Source of the DNA: Whalleya microplaca
Lineage: Eukaryota; Ascomycota; Sordariomycetes; Xylariales; Xylariaceae
Reading direction: 5' to 3'
Assembly (NCBI GenBank): GCA_022497155.1
Contig: MU385740.1
Span: forward strand, 62,001-126,000
DNA length: 64,000 nucleotides
Part shown: positions 31,836 to 42,580 of the stretch, piece after piece
Layout of the letters: every line of letters starts with the position of its first letter
Position numbering within the stretch: position 1 is the stretch's first letter
Notes under the pieces: generated by a model
Seen by the model: the letters and a program-made list of their open reading frames with translations, nothing else
Told to the model about the DNA's origin: nothing
The model's database searches: none
Position numbers and translations under genes: made by a program

Positions 31836-32969
31836 TTATGTTGCACTGGGGGGCAGCACGATGTTGTCTATAAGACGCACCGCGGGCCCGCCGCTATGAC
31901 CCAGGTCTTCACCTGGTTGCGGCGATTCAACTGGCAGCATCTTGATAGCACCGCTCAATATGCCACCGACCTTCGGGTCGACTTCCGTCAGCTCCTCCAT
32001 CGTTGACGGATCAGCAAGCGAGATGTAGTCAACCTCATACTTAACCCTCTTTTCAGGGGCTAAAGACAGTTGCGCATTAAGGGTGCCAGAAACGACTGCA
32101 CTGGCCGCATTGAGGATCGATTCCCGATCCAACACCCCATTGAGGTATTGTGCCTCGGCAGCCTGTAGAGCCCGATGCAATACTATTGCCACGTTCCGTC
32201 GTCTTTGACCAAGGTACACATTCCGGGAACTCAACGCCAGGCCGTCAGGCTCCCTAACGGTAGGGCCAACGACAACCTCCATCGGCAGCATGAAGTCCTT
32301 GACCATCTTGCGGATGACGACAGTCTGCTGGACGTCCTTCTGGCCAAAGTACACCTTCTCAGGCTGCACGATATTGAACAGCTTCATGCAGACGGTAGCC
32401 ACGCCCCTGAAGAACGTCGGCCGCGAGCCGCCCTCGAGCAGCTCGCTGATCGGCGTCAGGACCACGAAGCTGCCCTTGGAGTCGACCTCCTGGCCCGGGA
32501 AGCCCGAGGGGTACATCTCGGGCGTCGTCGGCGCGAAGACGGCGCTGATGCGGCCGAGGTTGCCGCCGTCGTCCGCGAGCTCGCGGTCCAGCTGCGTCAG
32601 GATCCTGCAGTCCGACTCCCACGTCACCGGGTACGACGCCAGGTCCTCCGCGATCCCGAACTGCGCCGGGTTCACGTAGATGCTGACGACGACGTGGTGG
32701 CTCTCGCGGGCCGCGGCGCGGATCAGCGAGAGGTGGCCCGAGTGCAGCGCGCCCATCGTCGGCACTAGCCCGACGATTCTGTGGTCGAGGTATTGGGGTT
32801 TCCGCCATCTTCTGACCGCCTCAACCGTGCGCAGGATCCGGATGCGACTGGAGGGGATGGCGTCAGCGGGCTGGTGGCAGGCAGAGGCCATGGTTCGGAG
32901 GATGAAGGGACGGTTGAAGAAGGCACGCGAGCTGATGGGGCCGCCGCGGCGCATTAACAGGGCTAACAT
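31836..32969 (-). CDS. PAN6: Pantothenate synthetase (pantoate-beta-alanine ligase) PAN6
   Basis: A single exon encodes 377 residues from the ATG at 32969. The enzyme condenses pantoate and beta-alanine with ATP to make pantothenate, the precursor of coenzyme A. The nucleotide-binding signature is LVPTMGALHSGHLSLIRAA at about residues 68-86, with the HSGH form of the HIGH motif. SIYVNPAQFG binds pantoate, EKVYFGQKDVQQ carries the family KxD, and LALSSRN is the late signature. The N-terminus (MLALLMRRGG... then Arg-rich to about residue 30) resembles a mitochondrial presequence; an internal Met at residue 27 could start a cytosolic form. The middle third (about 32,390-32,800) is strongly GC-rich, with a spurious open frame on the other strand. 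Confidence 0.95.
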   Translation of the reverse strand: MLALLMRRGGPISSRAFFNRPFILRTMASACHQPADAIPSSRIRILRTVEAVRRWRKPQYLDHRIVGLVPTMGALHSGHLSLIRAAARESHHVVVSIYVNPAQFGIAEDLASYPVTWESDCRILTQLDRELADDGGNLGRISAVFAPTTPEMYPSGFPGQEVDSKGSFVVLTPISELLEGGSRPTFFRGVATVCMKLFNIVQPEKVYFGQKDVQQTVVIRKMVKDFMLPMEVVVGPTVREPDGLALSSRNVYLGQRRRNVAIVLHRALQAAEAQYLNGVLDRESILNAASAVVSGTLNAQLSLAPEKRVKYEVDYISLADPSTMEELTEVDPKVGGILSGAIKMLPVESPQPGEDLGHSGGPAVRLIDNIVLPPSAT

Positions 32970-33898
32970 GGCGGCAGAGCCAGTATAAGCATTGGAGGTG
33001 GTTGCGGGATAATTCGGCGGTTACGATGAGGTATTTATACGATCATTATGAGCCCATCGCGCCGGCTCCATGACAAAAGACGGAGCAACCTGGAAGCGAG
33101 AGAGGATAATCGTGATGGTTTCTGCTGCGGACATTTGAGGCTGGATTGAAATTCTACAGTCCCACCAATAACCGATACAGTGGACGAAGCGCATCGGCCT
33201 CATCGGCCAACAAGGTGCTGCTTCCGAGCGGTCGGTATGTACGCTAATGCGTAAGCTGACACATCGATATATACATATTATGTATACGTGAATAGGTTGA
33301 GTGTCTTCTATAGGTAGTTGGGCTTCATCATTGTTGAATTCACTTATTGGAATTGTATATATAGTAAGATTTTATTCGGGTGGACTATGAATGAATATGT
33401 TGGTGGTCTGAAACTATGAGAGATTGTTTCGAGTTTCACCTTGAAGACTTGAAATCCACATATGCTCATGCCTCTGAAGATCTCATACCAGTCTGATAGG
33501 CGACATGAAGCAAGACAGGAGAATCATTGCGTCGATTTGTTCGAGAAACTGCCTACTTGCCTAGGTAGTAATAGTAATAGCTGGTACGGAACGAGCCTAA
33601 ATCAAGTACAAGTACTACGTTGCTACATATGCAGGCAGGGTATGACGGCAGACCACTGAAGATTGGCGGGGGATGAGAACTATTTTGTGGGGTACAGCAT
33701 TCTACCGTTCCGTTCCAGCGCCGCGGCGTGTCGCTTTTATAAATGTACAGTTGCCTTCCTATATCGTGTTGCGATATTCAACTCTCAACTCTCAATTCAG
33801 AATCCAGAACAACTCAACAAACTCAGTGTGAACCAGAACGACTATGCTTGCACCTTGCTCTCAGTAACTTATTCGTGCCCTGCAGCCCGTGTCGCACC
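32970..33898. other. Divergent intergenic region between PAN6 and the GH125 gene
   Basis: No gene is supported. The region carries both promoters. A pyrimidine/CAACTC-rich stretch at about 33,770-33,830 immediately precedes the GH125 start and looks like its 5' leader. Confidence 0.45.
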
Positions 33899-35897
33899 AT
33901 GGCAGGTTCAGTGCGCGCAAGTCTGCTGCTAGCGACTCTTGCATTGGCCAGATTGGCGCCGGCTCAATATGGCCAGGAACAGATGCCCTTGAAAGACTTC
34001 GCCTACCAAGAAGCCTGTCCCGACTATAGACAGTACTCTGCATATCCACAGTGAGTCGCCCGACGTAGATATAGTCTCAGACTGACGTTGACCCGCCTTA
34101 GTCGTCCCGGGAGCGGTGGCCCTTTTGATTTGCCTTTCCAGAGACCTGATCCCCGATGTCGCACATTCCACTCCGACGCTATAGAGCAAGTCATAGCCGA
34201 TATGACTGCTCGTATAAAAAATCCAGACCTTGCGCGTCTGTTCGAGAACGCGTTTCCTGTAAGTCGACCCCATCATGTCGTATACTATCTTCCTAGCTAC
34301 CGGAACGAATGTTGAACAAGTAGACGGCTGACATGAGATGCCTACTAAACATAGTCGACCACCGATACCACCGTAAAGTTCCACACGACCGGGTCTACAG
34401 ATAAGAAGAAACATAAGAAAACCCCGTGGGATGAGGACAAGTGGGAAGGGCCTCATTCTTTTATTATCACAGGTATTGATCTACCGCGACGAATCTGCAT
34501 CGGTTGCTCTGACTTCGATTCTAGGAGACATCATTGCAGAGTGGCTCCGGGACTCTACCAACCAGCTCTCCCCATATCAGCCTCTAGCGAAGAAAGATCC
34601 GGCAATATACAACCTCATCCTAGGCGCCATCAACACGCAGGCAGAATACGTGATCGAATCACCTTACTGCAATGCGTTCCAGCCACCTCCCATCAGTGGG
34701 CTTCCCGTCACACACAACGGCCAGGACGACAATGTCCACCCCGTGTATGAACCTACCTTTGTGTTTGAATGCAAGTACGAGTTAGACTCACTTGCGCATT
34801 TCCTTGCTTTGTCAAATGACTTCAACGACCATACAGCGTCGAAGGAATTCATGACGCCACGTTGGTACTTGGCGCTGGAGACTTTGTTGAACGTGCTGGA
34901 GCAGCAGTCACAGCCAACCTTCAACCCAGAAACAGGCCGCTTCTGGCGCAACGAATACACCTTCAGTCGCAATACGAACACGGGCACCGAGACGCTTAAT
35001 CTGAATGGTATAGGGAATCCCCTGAACAATGGCACTGGTCTCGTGCGATCGGCGTTCAGACCAAGCGACGATGCTACCATACTCGGTTTCTTCATCCCAG
35101 CAAATGCAATGATGGCCGTTGAGCTGAAAAGGACTGCCGCGATCCTTAAAGATGCCGGTAAAGACGTCCTAGCGCAGACAGTCGACAAATGGAGCCAGAC
35201 TATCGCCAATGGCATTTGGGAACATGGTATTGTTCGCCATAGTGTCTATGGCAATGTGTTTGCATACGAAGTCGATGGATATGGGTCATCTATCCTGATG
35301 GATGATGCAAATTACCCGTCTCTTCTAGCCTTACCCCTAATGGGTTTTGTCGAAGCGGATAATGAGATATACCAGAACACGCGGCGCATGCTACTTTCAA
35401 AAGCGGGAAATCCGTACTACCTTGCGGGCAGGGAGTTCCATGGTATTGGAGGTCAGTCGCTTTTCAGATGAAATGCCCCGTGCCTGTACTGACTAGAAAT
35501 GACCAGGACCTCATATCGGTCTGCAAAACGCCTGGCCAATGAGTCTTCTTATCCAAGCTCAGACTTCCGACGATGACGAGGAAATTTGGGAATGTCTTGA
35601 TCTGGTTCTCAGAGCCAGCAAACTTGGCTTGCTTCACGAGAGTGTGAATGTAGACTACATCCATTCTTATACCAGTAAGTCTTTACCATGCTTCTTGAGA
35701 AATCGGGAATAAATCGCTAACAGTGTCTTTTTAGGAAGTTGGTTTGCTTGTGGGTATCATTCTGAGCACTTATGCGTGGAGACTTTGCTAATCAACTTAT
35801 AGGGGCTAATGGCGTTTTTGCTGAAACCCTGCTCGACGTCGCTAAGAGGAAACCACATTTGATTTTCAAAGAACCTGCCTCACCTTACGAAATATGA
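33899..35897 (+). CDS. GH125 exo-alpha-1,6-mannosidase (seven exons)
   Basis: Exons are 33899-34050, 34102-34258, 34355-34472, 34525-35451, 35507-35674, 35735-35749 and 35803-35897, giving 543 residues. The sixth exon has only 15 nt (GA AGT TGG TTT GCT T) and restores the family sequence SWFAWANGVFAE. The N-terminus MAGSVRASLLLATLALARLA is a signal peptide. The family (formerly DUF1237; yeast/fission-yeast Mug157-like) hydrolyses alpha-1,6-mannose from glycans. Diagnostic segments are SFIITGDIIAEWLRDSTNQ around residues 135-155, ESPYCNAFQ, DDATILGFFIPANAM, DDANYPSLLALP and HIGLQNAWPMSLL. It is probably secreted or luminal and acts on N-glycans or cell-wall mannan. It lies head-to-head with PAN6. 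Confidence 0.92.
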
Positions 35898-36354
35898 TAT
35901 ACCCAGTCTACTAATAGTTGGACGCAATGAGGCGTAACACAGTATTATTGGTGTGGTAGTAACGGTGCGGTTGTAGGCTGGTGCCGTGCATACTTGCCAC
36001 TGCGAGTCGCATTCCCCACCATATTGTAGTATAGAGACCATCAGGGCGCACAGTAGCATTGTCATCATTGGGAAGGCGTATCTATATCTAGAATCATGAT
36101 TGCTAACGAACTTGAATCAATCCATTGACATACATATACTGTTCGCTGTTGAGCGTTTTAACTTTGTCCAGCACAATTTACACTAGTGTACCTAAACCAA
36201 TCACATGATAACTTACATATACTGACAGCTTCAACTCTTACAACATAGAATCACTAAGAAGCGTCATATAGAAATCGTACGAGGGGGACCACACATAGCT
36301 ACTTACATATGTGGACTTCCAAACGTCGTGTAACCGAAACGAGTTAGTTGCGGC
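35898..36354. promoter_or_regulatory. Spacer and promoter of the aminotransferase gene
   Basis: This AT-rich 457-bp spacer holds the 3' end of the GH125 gene and the promoter of the aminotransferase. No coding frame is supported. Confidence 0.4.
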
Positions 36355-38019
36355 ATGTCCAGCACAGTTCCAATTCGGCCTATCCTTCTTCTTCGCCTCC
36401 GCCCTCCGACATCACCACCGTACTCACTAACAAGAAATCTCCACCACCAAAGCATGACCACCACCTCCTCCAACACCACGCCGCCGAAGAAGAGCATAAA
36501 CCTGCTCCGCGGCTGGCCCTCCAAGCGCCTCCTCCCCGCGGATGCGCTCCGCACGGCCTCGCAGAAGGCGCTCTCGGACCCCGCCATCTTCCACCCGGGC
36601 CTCCTGTACGGGCCCGACGCGGGATACGCGCCGCTGCGCGAGGTGCTGGCGGGGTGGCTCGCGCGCTTCTACCATTCTCGCGGGGATGAGGCCGGGAGCA
36701 TAGGTAGCGCAGGGGAGGATGTGACTGGGGATGGGGCTGGGGGGGATGATGAGGGTGCGAACCGCATTGCTATTACGGGAGGTGCCAGCCAGAGCATCGC
36801 GTGCCTCCTGCAGTCGTTCACGGACCCGGCGCGCACGCGCGCGGTGTGGATGGTTGCCCCGTGCTACTTCCTCGCGTGCCCGATCTTCGCGGATGCGGGG
36901 TTCGAGGGGCGGCTGCGCGCCGTGCCGGAGGATGGGGAGGGGGTTGATTTGGGGGTCTTGGAGGCGGGGCTGAGGGCCGTGGATGAGGAGGCAGATGATG
37001 ATAAGGGCGTAGTCTATGGTGGTGGTAGTGGTGGTGTTAGTGATGATGGTGGTAAGGGTAAGGGAAATGGTGGTAGGGGGATCGGGTATAAGGACCCCGG
37101 CCCCTACCGCAAGATCTACCGCCACATCATCTACTGCGTCCCCTCCTTCGCGAACCCGAGCGGGAAGACCATGTCGCTGCGGCGGCGGGAGGGGCTCGTC
37201 CGTCTGGCGAGGGAGCACGATGCCTTGGTTATCTGTGATGATGTGTACGATTTCCTACAATGGCGCACCGCCTCCCCCACCTCCCCCAGCACACCAACAC
37301 CCCTAACCACAACCCTCCTCCCCCGCCTCGCAGACCTCGACCTCGCCCTCGGTCCCTCCCCCCACGACCCACCCGGGACATACTTCGGCCACGCGCTCAG
37401 CAACGGCAGCTTCAGCAAGCTGGTGGCGCCGGGCACGCGCACGGGGTGGACGTACAGCACCCCCGCGCTGGCGCTGGGCGTCTCGCAGACGGGCTCGACG
37501 CGCTCCGGCGGCGCGCCGAGCCAGCTGTGCGCGGCGATCCTGTGCGAGATGCTGCGCGCGGGCGATCTCAGCACGCACATCGAGCACACACTCCTTCCCG
37601 CGTACCAGAGACGCCACGCCCTCCTGCTGGGGGCTGTGCAGAGGGAGCTCGTGCCCTTGGGGGTGAAAGTCCAGGAGGCTAGCTTGAGCGGGCGCGCGGA
37701 CGTGTTCGGGGGGTACTTCGTGTGGGTGACGCTCCCGGCACCGGGGCCGACGGCGCGGGCGGTCGCGGAACGGTGTAAGAGGGAGGAGAAGCTGATGGTG
37801 GGGTGGGGGGACATGTTTGAGGTGCATGGGGACGAGAAGGCGGTGCGGTTCGAGCGCGAGGTGAGGCTTTGCTTTGCGTGGGAGGACGAGGAGGATTTAG
37901 TTGAGGGGGTTGAGAGGCTTGGGAGGGTTCTTGGGCGGATGTTGGAGGAGGGGCCGGAGGGTTGGACGGGTATGGATGGGGATGGGGATAGGGGGGAGGA
38001 TATTGATCAGATGAAGTGA
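36355..38019 (+). CDS. PLP-dependent class I/II aminotransferase
   Basis: A single exon encodes 554 residues from the ATG at 36355; another in-frame ATG at 36454 would remove a 33-residue Arg/Pro/Leu-rich N-terminus that looks like a mitochondrial presequence. The fold-type I aminotransferase signatures are present: NPSG at 267-270, CDDVYDF at 294-300 (Asp and Tyr contacting the cofactor), SNGSFSKLVAPGTRTGW at 349-365 with the Schiff-base Lys355, and a substrate-carboxylate Arg near the C-terminus. The overall pattern resembles the aromatic/alpha-aminoadipate and valine-pyruvate-like fungal enzymes; the substrate is unknown. Two Gly/Asp-rich low-complexity insertions (about 112-135 and 212-245) lengthen it beyond the usual 430-480 residues. 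Third positions are extremely GC-rich, causing long shadow frames in other frames. Confidence 0.85.
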   Translation: MSSTVPIRPILLLRLRPPTSPPYSLTRNLHHQSMTTTSSNTTPPKKSINLLRGWPSKRLLPADALRTASQKALSDPAIFHPGLLYGPDAGYAPLREVLAGWLARFYHSRGDEAGSIGSAGEDVTGDGAGGDDEGANRIAITGGASQSIACLLQSFTDPARTRAVWMVAPCYFLACPIFADAGFEGRLRAVPEDGEGVDLGVLEAGLRAVDEEADDDKGVVYGGGSGGVSDDGGKGKGNGGRGIGYKDPGPYRKIYRHIIYCVPSFANPSGKTMSLRRREGLVRLAREHDALVICDDVYDFLQWRTASPTSPSTPTPLTTTLLPRLADLDLALGPSPHDPPGTYFGHALSNGSFSKLVAPGTRTGWTYSTPALALGVSQTGSTRSGGAPSQLCAAILCEMLRAGDLSTHIEHTLLPAYQRRHALLLGAVQRELVPLGVKVQEASLSGRADVFGGYFVWVTLPAPGPTARAVAERCKREEKLMVGWGDMFEVHGDEKAVRFEREVRLCFAWEDEEDLVEGVERLGRVLGRMLEEGPEGWTGMDGDGDRGEDIDQMK

Positions 38020-38266
38020 GGGCGGTATTGATGAGGAGGCAGCATCGTAGAATCGGATACCTAAGTGGTTTTATGTACACTACGAATATGTCGTAGAAAC
38101 GACTCCGTCATTGCTGTACATCACCTTACACGTTACGGACGACGAAATATTGTAACATGATATACGTTGGTCATGACCATGATATAAATTACACGAGCTT
38201 GGGTATCTATTTTAGTGACCTCTCCGTGCTACCTATGCTGCAAACGCCCTTTACTACTTAAACACC
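38020..38266. terminator. Convergent 3' flanks of aminotransferase and ESA1
   Basis: These 247 bp between two convergent stops are AT-rich and must hold both polyadenylation regions. No distinct terminator structure is seen. Confidence 0.35.
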
Positions 38267-39760
38267 TTACCAACCCCAAGTTCGCGACGAAGCCGTAAAA
38301 ATGGGTGGCTTCCATTGTATACGTTCTGGAGCGATATATCGCTTATGCTTTAGTTTGGCCTTTTCTCGTTGCTTAATCATCGACTCAGGGATGACCAGCT
38401 TGTGCTCCCCCTTATGATACACCTGCATCCGCAGTGCTTGGAGGGTGTGCTCGACATCCTGCGTCGTCATAGCAAGGGTGGTTGAGATCGATTCGATACT
38501 CGACTTCTCATCCCGCTCGTTGCACTCAAGTAACAACTCTAAAATGTTCTCCGACCAGTACTGTCGGTAACTGAGAAGACCCAAATCGGATAGTGGCTTC
38601 TCCGGCGATCCTAGCTTGCCCTCGATCTTGGAGAGTTCGTAGGAGAATTGAATTAGCAATCTACCGAATCCTTTCCGCTGATACTGAGGAAGTGTGAGAA
38701 TACAGGCGACGTTGTAGCCATCAGCGCTCTCCTTTTCCTTGGAGAAATAACCCACGAGGTGATGACCTTTCTCTGTTTTCTGCGTCATTACGTAGAACAG
38801 AAATGGGTCAACGTCATAGTACAGTGTTTTGTGGTCGAGGAACATCTTAGAGAGCAGGCAGAGATTCCGACACCAAGTCCGTTGCCGCCGACCATCTATC
38901 TCGAAGAATGATACATAGTCATCTCGATATATCTCATTGCCAGGCGGATGTTGAAGGGTGCACTTCTGTCTATGTCGGATGAAGGATTTCGTATCGCCAT
39001 AATAGCTCAGACAGAACTCGCATATATATATAACGTCCTCCTGGGTAAATGCTTCCGGGTATGGTGAGAAGTACCAGGGGAAGAGATCCCATTCTCCAAA
39101 CTGCACCGTAGATATGTTTCGGATTCGAGCTAATTCTGTAGGATTCTGTGTCATGGAACCACCCGTTCGCAATTTTTCTATCTCGGCTTCTCTACTAAAT
39201 CCGCCTTCTTCTTTCTTGACTTCAGGGGTGTTATCATCGTCGTCCACGTCCATCTCATCGCCATTGGCGGCAGGTGTCTCTCCAGCCTTGGACTCGAGGT
39301 CTCGTGGGGTTGAGGGCGCTTTTGACGGCGGTTGGCTGTCGACGAAGTCTGTCCAAGGATGAGGTGTGACGGCTTCGGACGCCACAGATTGCTCCCTCTT
39401 CCCCGGGCGCTTCTGGGCCTTGTTTCCGACGGTCTTCCTCTTCGGCGCGGTCGAATTCTTACCCTTCCCGTCCTTCGGCTTGTCTTTGTCGGGGCTGGGC
39501 CATTCTACATCCTGACTGAAGTCTATGCGCGCGACGGGAACCCATTCGTCAAGTCGCTTGTTGAAATTATCAAAGTTGCAATAGAATTGGCGGCCGCTCT
39601 TGGTGTCCCTGATGCTAAGTATTTCGGCGCGACGAGCTTGGCCGTCTTTCTCAACCATGGCAATGCATCCGACTCGAATGGAATCGGCCGTGGCGCTGCT
39701 CTTCTGACGAGGTATTTCAGACCCCACAGTGGCCTCGCCATTCAGCGCACTAGGACTCAT
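38267..39760 (-). CDS. ESA1: MYST histone acetyltransferase ESA1
   Basis: A single exon of 497 residues starts at the ATG at 39760 (MSPSALNGEA); the frame is open further upstream but without conserved sequence. ESA1 is the catalytic subunit of NuA4, which acetylates histone H4 and H2A.Z and is essential in yeast. An N-terminal chromo-barrel domain lies at about 25-85 (GCIAMVEKDGQARRAEIL, FDNFNKRLDEWVP). A basic/acidic linker follows, then the MYST zinc finger with Cys247, Cys250, His263 and Cys267. The catalytic domain contains Cys353 (NVACILTLP), the acetyl-CoA loop QRKGFG at 361-366 and Glu387 (GSPEKPLSDLG). The Cys-Glu spacing of 34 equals that of yeast Esa1 (Cys304/Glu338). The linker is longer than in yeast, as is usual for filamentous fungi. 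Confidence 0.96.
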   Translation of the reverse strand: MSPSALNGEATVGSEIPRQKSSATADSIRVGCIAMVEKDGQARRAEILSIRDTKSGRQFYCNFDNFNKRLDEWVPVARIDFSQDVEWPSPDKDKPKDGKGKNSTAPKRKTVGNKAQKRPGKREQSVASEAVTPHPWTDFVDSQPPSKAPSTPRDLESKAGETPAANGDEMDVDDDDNTPEVKKEEGGFSREAEIEKLRTGGSMTQNPTELARIRNISTVQFGEWDLFPWYFSPYPEAFTQEDVIYICEFCLSYYGDTKSFIRHRQKCTLQHPPGNEIYRDDYVSFFEIDGRRQRTWCRNLCLLSKMFLDHKTLYYDVDPFLFYVMTQKTEKGHHLVGYFSKEKESADGYNVACILTLPQYQRKGFGRLLIQFSYELSKIEGKLGSPEKPLSDLGLLSYRQYWSENILELLLECNERDEKSSIESISTTLAMTTQDVEHTLQALRMQVYHKGEHKLVIPESMIKQREKAKLKHKRYIAPERIQWKPPIFTASSRTWGW

Positions 39761-40125
39761 GATGAAAAGCCGATAAGAATGCGGTCGTTTTGGATGGAAG
39801 ATTGAAGTGGTTGATGGGAGAATGAAGGAGTCGAATGATAAGTTTTGGAGGGGCAAATGGGTAAGGCTGATGACCTGTCGGTGGTCGGAATTTAAATTCA
39901 ATGAGCCTTGCAGGGATGTCAGCCAATCACATATTTAGATATCTGGTGGCATACCCTTGTACGGTGACAGTATTATATACAGTAAGTGATACGCTACATT
40001 CGGTGTGACTATACAGATTATCCAAAGGATCACTCATGCATTTTATGATTCTTTTCAATGCTTACAATTAGAACACACCCAAACGCTGAGATCCCCTCTG
40101 GTTTTCAGCTCATAATCTCAAATAT
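39761..40125. promoter_or_regulatory. ESA1 promoter and 3' flank of the RNase H2C gene
   Basis: This 365-bp AT-rich spacer on the minus-strand tandem pair shows no coding frame. ESA1's open frame extends in phase to 39901, so part of it is 5' leader. Confidence 0.4.
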
Positions 40126-40805
40126 CTACGCGCGGAACGCCGGGCTTTGGTCCATTGAAACGCCAGCCAAGTAGCCTAAATACATCCCTAATCCATACCA
40201 TATGAACTCAAACTTCATCTCATTTTGCCGATGAATCGGACGGATACGAGTGTATCTATGAACATGCTGTCAGCGATTTGTCAAGAGTCACGGAAAATAA
40301 GGGGTCGACGAACCTGCTCTGCAAATGCAATCCATTCCTCCATACTTCTCACATAGGGGTCTGAGCTAGAGTCGCCTGTAGACTCATGGCCCCAAATCAT
40401 GAGCTCCTCAAATGCTGCCTTCCCTTGCATCGCGCCGGTTTCGAGTTGGTCATCTGACTCTTCTTGCAGCTCAACATCTTCCTCTTGTCTAGGTGTCTTG
40501 GTCTCAGGCTCCGACTTCTCAACGACGGAGCCATAATAGCCATCTGGTAACTTCACGGGTTTACCATGGAGCTTCCGTCCTCTAAGATATGCTGTTTTTA
40601 TCTGGTCTACCTCATCACTGCGGTTAGACTTGGTATTCATTGGTGTCACTGATGAAGCTGACATACCTTGACCTTCACTTGGGTTCCAGTACGTGTCAAT
40701 TGGGTTGACATTGCCATCGTGATCTATGCGACATGGTAGCAGATGAACCTGGGCCTTTTTCTCAATAGACTCCTCCGATGCTACGGTGAAGACTGATGGC
40801 GCCAT
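40126..40805 (-). CDS. RNH203: Ribonuclease H2 non-catalytic subunit C (two exons)
   Basis: Exon 1 is 40805-40314 and a proposed exon 2 is 40266-40126, joined by a 47-nt GTTCGT...GACAG intron, giving 210 residues. RNase H2 removes ribonucleotides misincorporated in DNA and degrades RNA:DNA hybrids; subunit C is a structural partner of the catalytic subunit. The family pattern is visible: VHLLPCRIDHDGN with DTYWNPS near residues 19-43, then AYLRGRKLHGKPVKLPDGYYG at about 72-92, an acidic linker, and WGHES followed by EEWIAFAEQ, which corresponds to the last helix of the family. Exon 1 alone covers the conserved domain. Exon 2 adds about 46 residues with a basic start and a hydrophobic stretch (FEFIWYGLGMYLGYLAGV) that is not typical, so the true 3' structure may differ. 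Confidence 0.8.
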
Positions 40806-42580
40806 GATGATTGCGTTTAATTGTTCGTTCGTGTAAAATTGGTATAGGCGTAGTTTGATACACTGGGTAATGAAATGAACATCAAGTCGCGACGCGTAAA
40901 AGTGCTGGATTTACTAGAAGACGCGACATCCATTAACGCGTGCTCATGTAGGTGCGATTAGTAATCGTTACGATAAGCTTTAGCTTATCGGCCATCACCC
41001 TTGATCTGGGGGAACATGTACAACCCATCCTCTCCTCCACTCCGTCAAGAATCAAGAATCGCCCACCGTCGTCGGATGCGCAACTTGAGCTGGAGATGGC
41101 GTCGAGTCGTGACACCCAGTGTCTTATAATAATACATGCATCATATGCATCCTCTCACCGATATTTCGCTACGGAATGGGAGTGAACTCCGATATCGATC
41201 AAAATGGAAAGTACAACTCTTATGCATCGGCCAGGGACTAGCAGCCAACTCCTTTCGGTTTCACCTCAAGCACTATTGATGTCATTGACAACTACTGAGT
41301 ATGCTAGAGCGGTTTAGTTTTCAAGCCTAGCCATTTCGCTCAATGGCACATGGCACAAACTTTACCCCTGGTTATTATACAGCAATACCACCTTGACTAC
41401 TGCACATTGATCCTAGCAAAATCGCTCGAGCACAGAGATCAGAGAGCAGTTCGAACACGATGAAATCACTAACACCCTATGATTCCTGTCCAGCTATTTC
41501 CTTATTGCGTCAACACTTGTACCGTTAGTTGGCTGTAACCTGCAGCAAGGCCAGGGCTCTCCATGCCCGGATGCATTTCCTGAGTTTAGTCAGGATCATT
41601 ACCAGTTACAGATACGGCATATGCTAGTGGAACTCCTGCATCCGTCCACGCCGTATTGCAGATGCGCAGCTCCCGTTATGGTAGTAGGCAAATCTCTCAA
41701 TAGTGTAGTGTGGTCGACCTATTACACTGACAAAAACAATAGAACGTATAACGTTCGGACACTAGAATTGGGCTCTGTCTCAAGTACAGCATACCTCTTC
41801 TCTTCGTCATATCCACCAAACCTTAGTGGTTGAGGCTCAAGATGCTGTACAACGGAAACTTTAAGGCTTGTCAAGATCCGGCATGCGCCCGTCATAGACT
41901 GATGGGCTTGCCCCACTGCACCATGACAATCCAAGTGGTTCCGTTTACCTTCAGTGGAAGAAGTATCACACTGCTATTGCATGGCCTCCTCAAGAAGTGG
42001 TCCAGGTATATATCCCGAGACAAATTTGGGACGGCCCCTCCTAGATCCGCTCTCAACATCCCTGCTCAAGCCCGAGCTGCTCGCCGGCTCTCTACCGAAG
42101 ACTGTCCAATACTCTCACATCCCCCATTGTGATCAGTATGATCCCATACATACCAGTAGAAATAGTGAAGCAACTATAGCAGTCCGCAATGTGGAGACTA
42201 CAAGAAACCTTAGATATAAGGGCCATGTGTTACATCAGCGTTACCAGCCACTATGGATGATTTCTTTTCCCTTCTTACCTTTTGGTAACTTATGAGCTAA
42301 TCGTTCTTCTCCGGTTGTTGATGGTTTCATTTGTGCTCCTACATAGTGATTCGACAGGTCATTTATAACTACTTGCTTGCATGTGAGCGTCTGCAAGCTC
42401 TCAGAGGCATTAAACGAGCACAGCAGGATCAATTGCTCTCCTTGCGTCTCTAGTCAAGTCAGAACTACACCAATTGAAGGTCCTTCGCAAAGCGATCAAA
42501 CTAGGTATCAATTAACCTTTCAACATATTGTTAGAAACTCACCCAGTTGAATTTTACTGAACAAAGTGCTAAAGGGAACA
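40806..42580. other. 1.8 kb without a confident gene
   Basis: The RNase H2C promoter is on the left and the methyltransferase promoter on the right. Between them frames such as 41621-41833, 41830-42132 and 41954-42295 overlap in different phases and resemble no family; they may be remnants of a decayed gene. No repeat or RNA gene is recognised. Confidence 0.4.

Noticed and set aside
36427..37827. Several long minus-strand frames opposite the aminotransferase
   Set aside because: The sense frame carries the PLP-enzyme motifs; the antisense frames are Arg/Pro-rich shadows.
27067..38019. Secondary-metabolite gene cluster
   Set aside because: No polyketide synthase, peptide synthetase, terpene cyclase or cluster regulator is present; the enzymes belong to unrelated primary pathways.
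41621..42295. Possible gene made of overlapping frames
   Set aside because: The frames lie in different phases with no splice sites joining them and resemble no family.
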